A stretch of 45,334 nucleotides of DNA from Blautia sp. (GTDB lineage: Bacteria > Bacillota > Clostridia > Lachnospirales > Lachnospiraceae), in assembly GCA_021443885.1 (NCBI GenBank), contig JABUSW010000334.1, positions 1 through 45,334 of the forward strand, in the 5' to 3' direction. The translations under genes and the position numbers were made by a program. Below are positions 10,452-18,602 of the stretch, piece by piece (position 1 is the stretch's first letter; every line of letters starts with the position of its first letter). The notes under the pieces are model-generated. The model saw only the letters and a program-made list of their open reading frames with translations. It had not been told where the DNA came from and made no database searches.

Positions 10452-10772
10452 TTCAACACCCTTATCTGCATGAAAATAGTCTTTACAAAATCTATAATAA
10501 ACGTGAAAAATAAAATTGTAAATAATTGCGGAAAATATTGTGAGTTTTGCACAATAAAATTAATGCTATCAGAGCATTAGGCTTGAAAAGCCTAGTTAAT
10601 TATACGAATGTCATATGTGAAAAATGACAAAACTATCGAATAATCACAATCTTATTTCTGGAAATCACGGGATATGATAGCAATAATTTTATATTAAATA
10701 CTGCTTCTCTCTGCTATATTAAAATTATCAAAAAACACGTATAAAAATTATTTTATGCAGGAGGAAACAAAT

Positions 10773-12092
10773 ATGAAGAAAAGAGTTATCGCTACAGCTC
10801 TCGGTGTTGTTATGGCAGCATCCATGATGTCTACAGCAGCTTTTGCTGGAGACGCAATCAAGATCATGTCTTTCACAGACGAGGTTCCGAACATGTTGAA
10901 ATACTATGTAGAGAACCATCCGGATTGCGGAATTGAATTAGCAGATCCGGTTATCGTAGCTACAACAGATGGCGCTTACCAGCCGGCTCTTGACCAGGCA
11001 CTTATGGCAGGCGGCGAAGATGCTCCGGATATCTACTGTGCAGAAGCAGCTTTCGTTCTGAAATATACACAGGGTGATGCATCCGCATTGGCAGGTGCTT
11101 ATGAAGATATGGGCATTGATGTAGCTGCAGCTGTAGAAGAAGCAGGAATCGCACCATATACTGTTGATATCGGTACAAGAGCAGATGACGGCAAACTGGT
11201 AGCTCTTGGATATCAGTCTACAGGTGGAGCATTTATTTATCGTCGTTCCATCGCTCAGGATGCTTTCGGAACAGATGATCCTGCAGAAATCGCTGAAATC
11301 ATCGGCGCTGGAAGCGGCAACTGGGATAAATTCTGGGAAGCAGCTGAAACATTGAAGGGCAAAGGATATGGAATCGTTTCCGGTGATGGAGACATCTGGC
11401 ACGCAGTTGAGAACAGCTCCGAAACAGGCTGGATCGTAGATGGCAAATTGAACATTGATCCTAAGAGAGAAGAGTTCATGGACATCTCCCTGAAACTGAA
11501 AGAAAATGATTATTATAACGATACACAGGACTGGCAGGATGCATGGTTCGCAGATATGGCAGGCGTTGGCCCGAAACAGGTATTTGGTTTCTTTGGACCG
11601 GCTTGGCTGATCAACTATACATTAGGTGATAACTGCGGCGATACAGCAGGTGACTGGGCAGTATGTGCTTCTCCGGTTGGTTTCTTCTGGGGCGGAACAT
11701 GGGTAATGGTTAACAAAGACAGCGTTGAGAAACCTGGTGTAAAAGAGTTAGTAGAATGGATCACATTGGATGCTTCTGAAGATGGTCTTCAGTATGCATG
11801 GGCAAACGGTCTTATGAACGAAGCCGGAACAAAAGATTCTGTTGCATCAAATGCAGTTCTTGAGATCTCCGATGGAACTATGGACTTCCTTGGCGGACAG
11901 AACATGTTCGATGCATTCATTCCGGCAAATGAATATGCAAACGGCAAGAACCTTACACAGTATGATGAAACAATCAACCAGTACTGGAGAGATGCAGTTC
12001 GTCAGTACACAAGCGGCGAAAAAGATAAAGAAACAGCTATCGCAGACTTCAAACAGAACGTAGCAGATAACCTTGATGTTATCGTAGAATAA
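10773..12092 (+). CDS. Sugar ABC transporter substrate-binding protein (extracellular family 1)
   Basis: MKKRVIATALGVVMAASMMSTAAFAGDAIKI signal peptide after GGAGG; SBP fold; followed by MalF/MalG-type permeases. Confidence 0.9.
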   Translation: MKKRVIATALGVVMAASMMSTAAFAGDAIKIMSFTDEVPNMLKYYVENHPDCGIELADPVIVATTDGAYQPALDQALMAGGEDAPDIYCAEAAFVLKYTQGDASALAGAYEDMGIDVAAAVEEAGIAPYTVDIGTRADDGKLVALGYQSTGGAFIYRRSIAQDAFGTDDPAEIAEIIGAGSGNWDKFWEAAETLKGKGYGIVSGDGDIWHAVENSSETGWIVDGKLNIDPKREEFMDISLKLKENDYYNDTQDWQDAWFADMAGVGPKQVFGFFGPAWLINYTLGDNCGDTAGDWAVCASPVGFFWGGTWVMVNKDSVEKPGVKELVEWITLDASEDGLQYAWANGLMNEAGTKDSVASNAVLEISDGTMDFLGGQNMFDAFIPANEYANGKNLTQYDETINQYWRDAVRQYTSGEKDKETAIADFKQNVADNLDVIVE

Positions 12093-12150
12093 TCTTACGG
12101 AAGCAGTTATGATGGCGATACCCGCCGGGGAATAGACAGTGATTACGGAA

Positions 12151-12183
12151 GTGGGGCGGTTGGCAACAACGCCCCGCTTTTCT
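12151..12183 (+). terminator. Attenuator-like terminator between SBP and permease genes
   Basis: GTGGGGCGGTTG gcaa CAACGCCCCGC TTTT; GC-rich stem with one bulged G and short T run. Confidence 0.65.
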
Positions 12184-12277
12184 GCATGCTGAAGTTGTAT
12201 TGCAATTTGTGTATCTCTGGCGGTCAAAGAGTATAGAAAGCTCTTTGCTTTACCGTTTTATGATAGGAGAAAAGAAA

Positions 12278-13246
12278 GTGGAAAAAAGAAAAAAAGTATC
12301 ATATGCGAAATATGGATATATCTTCAGTTTGCCTTTTGTTGTGGCATTCCTTCTTTTTACGCTTTATCCGGTAGTGTACACAGTAGTGATCGGATTTACT
12401 GATTTGAAGGGATTTGGAAAGACTACATGGAATATCCAGCCGGATCTGTTTATCAACTTCAAACAGATCTTGAGCAATGCGTCTTTTAAGACTGCATTGT
12501 CAAATACCGTGATCATGTGGATCGCCAACTTTATTCCGCAGATCCTGCTTGCTTTATTGCTGGCAGCCTGGTTTACCAACAGATCCAGAAAGATCAAAGG
12601 ACAGGGATTCTTTAAGGTTGTATTCTATATGCCTAACATTATTACAGCTGCAACCGTAGCGGTTTTGTTCGGCGCATTGTTCGGATACCCGATGGGTCCG
12701 ATGAACAGTCTTCTGCAAAGCATCGGTCTGGCTAAGGAACCGGTGTTCTTCTTCCAGAGCAAGGCAATTGCAAAGGGGGTTGTAGCATTTATTCAGTTCT
12801 GGCAGTGGTATGGATATACCATGATCATTCTGATTTCCGGTATCCTGGGTATCAGTCCGGAGATTTATGAAGCTGCAGATATTGATGGTGCCACCAACAT
12901 TCAGAAATTTTTCTTTGTCACAATACCGAACCTTAGAACGGTATTGATCTATATGCTTGTCACTTCCCTGATCGGTGGACTGCAGATGTTTGATATCCCG
13001 TTGAATCTGGTTGCAAATTCCGGCCCGGATAACGGTACTCTTACAACCAGTGTATTTATTTACAATCAGGCCTTCAAGGGCAGCTATATGTACAATCGTG
13101 CGGCAGCGGCCAGCATGATCATGTTCATTATTATCAGTATTCTTTCAGCCTTTGTATTCGTTCTTATGCAGGATAAGAGCGAAGTAAAAGAGAAGAAAGA
13201 AATCAAGAAAGCCCAGAAGGCGATGAAGAAAGGAGGAAGAGCATAA
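12278..13246 (+). CDS. Sugar ABC transporter permease (MalF/UgpA type)
   Basis: Polytopic; EAADIDGATNIQKFFFVTIPNL is the EAA motif. GTG at 12278 with upstream GGAGA is the preferred start; ATG 12260 is an alternative. Confidence 0.88.
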   Translation: MEKRKKVSYAKYGYIFSLPFVVAFLLFTLYPVVYTVVIGFTDLKGFGKTTWNIQPDLFINFKQILSNASFKTALSNTVIMWIANFIPQILLALLLAAWFTNRSRKIKGQGFFKVVFYMPNIITAATVAVLFGALFGYPMGPMNSLLQSIGLAKEPVFFFQSKAIAKGVVAFIQFWQWYGYTMIILISGILGISPEIYEAADIDGATNIQKFFFVTIPNLRTVLIYMLVTSLIGGLQMFDIPLNLVANSGPDNGTLTTSVFIYNQAFKGSYMYNRAAAASMIMFIIISILSAFVFVLMQDKSEVKEKKEIKKAQKAMKKGGRA

Positions 13247-14091
13247 TGAAGTCTGGTTCTAAGAAATTCGACGGATTTAAAATAGTCATTTATGTTGTTC
13301 TGATCCTCCTGGCAATCTTAAGCTTACTGCCCTTTGTGATCATGATCGTCAATGCCACCAGGAGTACGGTTGAGATCCAGCAGCATGCGATTTCTCTGAT
13401 TCCTTCCAAATACCTTATGAGCAACCTGAAGGTATTGACCGGTAAGAGCTTTAATCCCATCAGAGGTTTCCTGAACTCGATTATCATCTCAGGTGGTGCT
13501 ACCGTTTGTGCCGTGTATTTCTCGACGCTGACAGCATATGCGCTGGTTGCTTATAACTGGAAATTAAGACAGCCTTTCTTTACATTCATCATGGCTGTCC
13601 TGATGATTCCGACACAGTGTGTCAGCATCGGTTTCTACCAGTTTATGTATCAGATCCATATGACAAATAATTTCCTTGCATTGATTCTTCCATCAATCGC
13701 GGCTCCTTCCATGGTGTTCTTTATGAGACAGTTTATGATCCCGGCGCTGCCCCTTGACATCGTGAATTCCGCCCGTGTAGATGGCTGTAAGGAATTTAAG
13801 ACATTCAACTCCATTGTCCTTCCGATCATGAAGCCGGCGATTGCTACACAGGCGATCTTCTCATTTGTAAATACCTGGAACCAGTTGTTCCTGCCGTTGA
13901 TCCTCTTGACTGACCAGAAAAAATATACGATGCCGATCATGGTATCTCTCTTAAGAGGTGATATTTACAAAACAGAATTTGGCAGCATTTATTTAGGACT
14001 GACACTGACAGTACTTCCGCTCTTTATCGTATATTTCGCTCTGTCGCGTTATATTATTGAGGGTGTTGCTCTCGGTGGTGTAAAAGGATGA
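13246..14091 (+). CDS. Sugar ABC transporter permease (MalG/UgpE type)
   Basis: 281 aa; NSARVDGCKEFKTFNSIVLPIMKPA EAA-type motif; overlaps the previous gene by one base. Confidence 0.92.
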   Translation: MKSGSKKFDGFKIVIYVVLILLAILSLLPFVIMIVNATRSTVEIQQHAISLIPSKYLMSNLKVLTGKSFNPIRGFLNSIIISGGATVCAVYFSTLTAYALVAYNWKLRQPFFTFIMAVLMIPTQCVSIGFYQFMYQIHMTNNFLALILPSIAAPSMVFFMRQFMIPALPLDIVNSARVDGCKEFKTFNSIVLPIMKPAIATQAIFSFVNTWNQLFLPLILLTDQKKYTMPIMVSLLRGDIYKTEFGSIYLGLTLTVLPLFIVYFALSRYIIEGVALGGVKG

Positions 14092-14098
14092 TGAAAAG

Positions 14099-14722
14099 AT
14101 GAATCTGTTCAGTATGGACAATCTCTTCTTTCGTACCATGAGTAAGATCACAGATCTTGTATGGCTGAATATTCTGACATTGTTGGGATGCCTGCCGGTA
14201 ATTACCGGCGGCGCATCCCTTACTGCAATGTATAGTGTATTGCTGCGAATGGTTCGGGATGAAGAAGGAAGTGTTACGCGGAATTTCATTCGGGGTTTCC
14301 GTGAGAATTTTAAAAATGCCACAAAGGTATGGATCGTTGCTTTATTGGCAGCGCTTTTCTTTTTTATGGATTTCAATATTTTGCGGCAGGGAGTTTTGGA
14401 TGGTTATGAAACCTTATATAAGGTGAGTATTGCGGCGATCACGATTCTGATCGTGCTGCTTCTGATGATACTGCAATATACATTCCCCCTTCTGGCCCGC
14501 TATGACCGTGATCTGAAGGGGACATTGCGAAATGCAGTAATCATAATGGTTGCTCGTGTTCCCCGTACGGTAAGCATGCTGATTATCTGGCTGTTTCCTG
14601 TTGCATTGATGATTTTATCGAACTATTTTCTGTGGTTCTGGTTCCTGTACGGACTTGCATTCCCGGGATATTTCTGTTCTATGGTATTGAGAACCGTGTT
14701 TGAAAAATTCGAAGAGCCATGA
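14099..14722 (+). CDS. DUF624 (YesL) family membrane protein
   Basis: 207 aa; LVWLNILTLLGCLPVITGGASLTAMYSVLLRMVRDEEGSVTRNF is typical of YesL/DUF624 downstream of sugar ABC operons. Confidence 0.9.
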   Translation: MNLFSMDNLFFRTMSKITDLVWLNILTLLGCLPVITGGASLTAMYSVLLRMVRDEEGSVTRNFIRGFRENFKNATKVWIVALLAALFFFMDFNILRQGVLDGYETLYKVSIAAITILIVLLLMILQYTFPLLARYDRDLKGTLRNAVIIMVARVPRTVSMLIIWLFPVALMILSNYFLWFWFLYGLAFPGYFCSMVLRTVFEKFEEP

Positions 14723-14802
14723 TATATGGATCATACCGTGAAAGAAATGATACGATATTATCCGTGAACAGAAATAAGTCTGAAAAATCCATGTTTAATA
14801 AT

Positions 14803-14832
14803 TTGACATGCAACTTTTGATTAAGGTATAAT
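14803..14832 (+). promoter_or_regulatory. Strong candidate sigma-A promoter of the BMC operon
   Basis: TTGACA (14803-14808), 18-nt spacer, TATAAT (14827-14832). Confidence 0.75.
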
Positions 14833-14940
14833 ACTTTATATCGTATTCAGAATGATCGGTTTTGGTGCATGTCTGTTTTTTCAGTGCATACAACCGACTG
14901 CTTTGCGAACGGTATACCAGGAAAGTGAGGAACAGACAGA

Positions 14941-15305
14941 TGGCATTTGAACAGGAAGAACAGATCAGAATTGTTCAGGAAACGGTGGCAGGGAAAGAAA
15001 TCACCTTTGCGCATGTAATGGGTGGACCGGATCCTATTGTATATCAGAAGCTTGGCTTGAATCCGCAGGTGGATTATCGCTCATCTGCAATCGGAATTAT
15101 GAATATGACACCACCGGAGTCTGCTGTGATTGCATCGGATATTGCAGTGAAGAGCGGGAATGTGTATCTGGGGTTTGCAGATCGCTTCACGGGAACCTTG
15201 ATCATTACCGGGGAGATTTCGGATGTAATGTCTGCCCTGACGGAAATTGTGAATTATTTCCGTGATGAGATGGGATATGTGACCTGTAAGATTACCAAGA
15301 GATAG
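14941..15305 (+). CDS. Bacterial microcompartment shell protein, EutS/PduU-like
   Basis: MAFEQEEQIRIVQETVAGKEITFAHVMGGPDP...AIGIMNMTPPESAVIASDIAVKSGNVYLGFADRFTGTLIITGEISDV matches the EutS pattern. GTGAGG upstream of ATG 14941; the longer ORF from 14862 starts in the leader. Confidence 0.92.
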
Positions 15306-15315
15306 GTGTGATACT

Positions 15316-15744
15316 ATGAGTCAGATGACGAAAGAAGAACTTCTGGAAAGGATGTTTCGAGATGACTTCGAGAACCTGAAGGGGAAACGGCTTCGTATGA
15401 CCCGTGTACGAGTTCCGGGCAAAGAGGTGTGTCTGGCGCAGATCATCACGCCTTCGGATCCGTGTATATATCAGAATCTGGGGTTGCACATAGGCGTACA
15501 CGAAGGAGAAGATCATACCGGAGAAACCATAGGGATGATTCGCTTTACCCCGTGGGAAGCCGTGGTTGCTGCAGCTGATATTGCTATGAAGGCGGCTGAT
15601 GTACAGGTGGGATTTATGGATCGTTTCTGCGGTTCGCTGATTCTTCTGGGTGGCCTTACGCAGGTGCAGACAGCGGTGGAAGAGGTCGTTCGATACTTTG
15701 GGGAAGAACTGGGGTTTCGAACCTGTAAGGTACATAAAAGTTAA
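15316..15744 (+). CDS. Second EutS/PduU-like BMC shell protein with N-terminal extension
   Basis: 142 aa; VPGKEVCLAQIITPSDPCIYQNLGL...ETIGMIRFTPWEAVVAAADIAMKAADVQVGFMDRFCGSLILLGGLTQV, paralogous to the preceding gene. Confidence 0.9.
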   Translation: MSQMTKEELLERMFRDDFENLKGKRLRMTRVRVPGKEVCLAQIITPSDPCIYQNLGLHIGVHEGEDHTGETIGMIRFTPWEAVVAAADIAMKAADVQVGFMDRFCGSLILLGGLTQVQTAVEEVVRYFGEELGFRTCKVHKS

Positions 15745-15756
15745 AGGATAGAATGC

Positions 15757-16278
15757 ATGAAGAAACTGTTTTTGATGGGAAGAAGTGAAGCCGGTAAAAC
15801 TTCATTGACCCAGGCACTTAAAGGAGAAGAGCTTCATTACATTAAAACGCAGTATACAAACACCAATGACGATACCATTGATTCGCCCGGGGAATATGCG
15901 GAATCGAAAAGGTTCAGTGTAGGGCTTGCCTGTTTTTCCTTTGAGGCAGACGTAGTGGCCATTGTGCAGGCGGCCGATGAACCCTTCAGCCTGTTTGGGG
16001 CCAGTCTCCATTCCTTTATTTTACGACCATTGATCGGGGTGATCACAAAGACGGATTCGCCTTATGCAAATGTGGAAATGGTAAAGCTCTGGATGGAAAA
16101 TGCCGGATGCGAACGTATCTTTCTCGTGAATAACGTAACAAGGGAAGGGATACAGGAATTGATGGAATATCTGGAAGAGGATTTTCCAAAATTGACTATG
16201 GAGCAGGCAAAATTCAAACAAAGTCTGGGATTAAGTGAATGGGATCCGTTGCCGGAAGGCGTGGAATATCCAATATAA
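15757..16278 (+). CDS. EutP/PduV family GTPase-like protein
   Basis: 173 aa; MKKLFLMGRSEAGKTSLTQAL P-loop, TIDSPGEYAE, VITKTD; immediately downstream of the BMC shell genes. Confidence 0.92.
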   Translation: MKKLFLMGRSEAGKTSLTQALKGEELHYIKTQYTNTNDDTIDSPGEYAESKRFSVGLACFSFEADVVAIVQAADEPFSLFGASLHSFILRPLIGVITKTDSPYANVEMVKLWMENAGCERIFLVNNVTREGIQELMEYLEEDFPKLTMEQAKFKQSLGLSEWDPLPEGVEYPI

Positions 16279-16280
16279 AA

Positions 16281-16320
16281 AGCCAGCTGTGAAACAAACT
16301 GTTTACAGCTGACTTTTTTA
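16281..16320 (+). terminator. Intrinsic terminator of the BMC operon
   Basis: AGCCAGCTGTGAAAC aaact GTTTACAGCTGACT followed by TTTTTT. Confidence 0.85.
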
Positions 16321-16404
16321 TTGTCATTGAAAGATCCGGAATACCGGAATTATGCGGATCATTGTTCTGCATGCAATGTGGCTGCAGACCATTTTAGAGT
16401 TCTC

Positions 16405-18054
16405 TTACTTCGCATGCTCAAGAGTGAGTGTAATTGTAGGAAGGTCACACACTTCAGTTGGACCATAGTACTGAATTGCACCCGGATAAGTAAAGCATGT
16501 TTCTTCAGCCCATTTTGCTCTGTTTGCTTCAAAATACTTAAATGGTGCGCCATCAAGCTCTACAAGGGCTTTCTTGATAACCGGTTTATCTTCCCCATGT
16601 CTTCTCTCGATGTTCATCATCTTAGTGATCGGCATACCGCCTGCCACCCATTCAGAAGCCGGTGCGGAAAGATTGGATACTTTGGAAAGATATCCGTTAT
16701 AGCCATACTGGATCAGCATAAATGCGTTGTATCCAAGTGAGTAGCAGTAGTCGGAGTCAAAGTTGGATGGGAACGCACATCTTCCTTCGTATCCGAAGAA
16801 ATGATGAAGCGTTGCATATCTTTCAGCATATCCTCTTTCAGCCAGTTTTGCACCAACCATTTCGGAAAACAGCTTCTCGGACTCGATCAGGGATACCTGT
16901 ACGTTGCCGTGCGGATCTCTTTCCAGGAACAGCTGCTGCTGAATCGCCGTAGGAAGGATTGCAAATACCTTCATGGAAGCTTCCGTAAGACCATCTTTAA
17001 TGAATGCATATTTTTCTTTCCAGGAAGCAAGGGAATTGAATTCATCTGCTTTGCTGCCGGCCAGAAGCTCATTGATTTCTGCAATCAGAACAGAGAATTC
17101 AGGAACAAATTCTACAACACCTTCCGGGATTACAACGACACCAAAGTGCATACCTTTTTCAGCTCTGGTGATAACAGAATCTGCAATCTGATCTGCAATC
17201 TGAGAAAGAGACATTTTCTTAGCAGCTACTTCTTCCGAAATCAGACAGATGTTTGGCTGTGTCTGGAGTGCGCATTCCAAAGCCACATGGGAAGCGGAAC
17301 GTCCCATTACTTTAATGAAATGCCAGTATTTTTTTGCAGAATTGCAGTCCCTTTCGACGTTTCCGATCAATTCGCTGTATGTTTTTGTGGCAGTATCAAA
17401 ACCAAAAGAGATTTCGATATCCTCATTCTTAAGGTCACCATCGATGGTCTTCGGGCAGCCGATAACCTGTACACCCGTGTTGTTTGCTGCCATGTATTCC
17501 GCAAGGACACCGGCGTTCGTGTTGGAATCATCACCACCAATGATCACAATAGCGGTAATACCATGTTTCTTGCATACTTCTGCGGCAATGGCAAACTGTT
17601 CCGGTGTCTCCAGTTTGGTTCTTCCGGAACCGATAATATCGAAACCGCCTGTATTTCTGAATTTATTGATATATGCATCATCAAAAATAAGATAATCATC
17701 ATCAAGAAGTCCGCTGGGACCGCCCTTGAAACCATAAAGCTCATTATCTTTATTGGTGGCTTTTAATGCATCATAAAGACCACACACAACGTTATGCCCG
17801 CCAGGAGCCTGTCCGCCGGAAAGAATAACACCAACCACCTGTTTCTTTGCGGCAGAAGTGTTCGCACCCTTTACAAATGTGATTTCCTTCTTGCCATAGG
17901 TATTTGGAAACAAAGCTTTAATCTGCTCCTGATCTGCAACACTCTGTGTCTCCTCGCCCTCCTTCACACTGATCTCGGCAATGCCATGTCTCAGCATACC
18001 AGGAAGCTTCGGAGCATAATCATATCTGGATTTCTGAAGTACTGATAATTCCAT
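16405..18054 (-). CDS. pfp: Diphosphate--fructose-6-phosphate 1-phosphotransferase (PPi-PFK, long form)
   Basis: 549 aa; [16 protein letters not shown] and [16 protein letters not shown] (GGDDS signature of PPi-dependent enzymes), [11 protein letters not shown]. Confidence 0.93.
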   Translation of the reverse strand: MELSVLQKSRYDYAPKLPGMLRHGIAEISVKEGEETQSVADQEQIKALFPNTYGKKEITFVKGANTSAAKKQVVGVILSGGQAPGGHNVVCGLYDALKATNKDNELYGFKGGPSGLLDDDYLIFDDAYINKFRNTGGFDIIGSGRTKLETPEQFAIAAEVCKKHGITAIVIIGGDDSNTNAGVLAEYMAANNTGVQVIGCPKTIDGDLKNEDIEISFGFDTATKTYSELIGNVERDCNSAKKYWHFIKVMGRSASHVALECALQTQPNICLISEEVAAKKMSLSQIADQIADSVITRAEKGMHFGVVVIPEGVVEFVPEFSVLIAEINELLAGSKADEFNSLASWKEKYAFIKDGLTEASMKVFAILPTAIQQQLFLERDPHGNVQVSLIESEKLFSEMVGAKLAERGYAERYATLHHFFGYEGRCAFPSNFDSDYCYSLGYNAFMLIQYGYNGYLSKVSNLSAPASEWVAGGMPITKMMNIERRHGEDKPVIKKALVELDGAPFKYFEANRAKWAEETCFTYPGAIQYYGPTEVCDLPTITLTLEHAK

Positions 18055-18105
18055 AACAACTCTCCTTTATATACTCATAAATGTTTAAATTATTTAATCA
18101 GAGAT

Positions 18106-18134
18106 ACTATAATGCATTTATTCGCTTTTGTAAA
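18106..18134 (-). promoter_or_regulatory. Candidate promoter of the PPi-PFK gene
   Basis: On the minus strand: TTTACA, 17-nt spacer, TATAGT. Confidence 0.55.
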
Positions 18135-18353
18135 TACACGAATCTCACCTTTTATACAGTCGAATATGCCATCCCAATGCGTCAAAATAACGAAATTGTG
18201 CAAATACACGTCGTTTTAAGTTATAATTCAACCATTATGAAATGCATAAAAGAAACTTGTGTACAATCTCCAAAGTGATTTGGAACACACAGAATACGGC
18301 ACACAGCTCGTACAGGTATATACAGCTATTTCTCAGGTTGTTTTAGGTACACA

Positions 18354-18501
18354 GCGCATAGCCCCGGCAGGTATGTGTCAGCAACCCTCTGAGACCGCCG
18401 GCACTTAATGAATTCAAGCTTCGCGCAGAATGAATTTAGTGCCGCTGCGAGACGAAGGGAGCGAGAGCGAGTTGCAGAACATACCTGCCGGGGCTATGCG
18501 C
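18354..18501. repeat. Large imperfect palindrome / MITE- or REP-like hairpin element
   Basis: Perfect 23-bp inverted repeat GCGCATAGCCCCGGCAGGTATGT (18354-18376) / ACATACCTGCCGGGGCTATGCGC (18479-18501), with further internal pairing (GCAAC/GTTGC, CGGCACT/AGTGCCG, TGAATTCA/TGAATTTA). Confidence 0.85.
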
Positions 18502-18602
18502 GTCCGTCCGTCAGGCAACGCATCATTTCTCCTTTTGCTAGACAATCAATGCTTTGATGTGTTAAAATGTTACGTAATATTAAACAGGAGAGGGACATCA
18601 AA

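Noticed and set aside
14833-14940. Cobalamin riboswitch or ANTAR dual hairpin for the BMC operon
   Set aside because: I could not find the conserved cobalamin-box sequence or two hexaloop hairpins with the conserved A/G positions; only a generic structured leader is supported.
16333-16360. GATCCG...CGGATC inverted repeat downstream of PPi-PFK
   Set aside because: Only a 6-bp stem with a short T run on the minus strand; too weak to call as a terminator.
16801-17766. 321-aa plus-strand ORF
   Set aside because: Entirely antisense to the well-supported PPi-PFK gene; Cys/Phe/Ile-rich composition and no recognisable domain.
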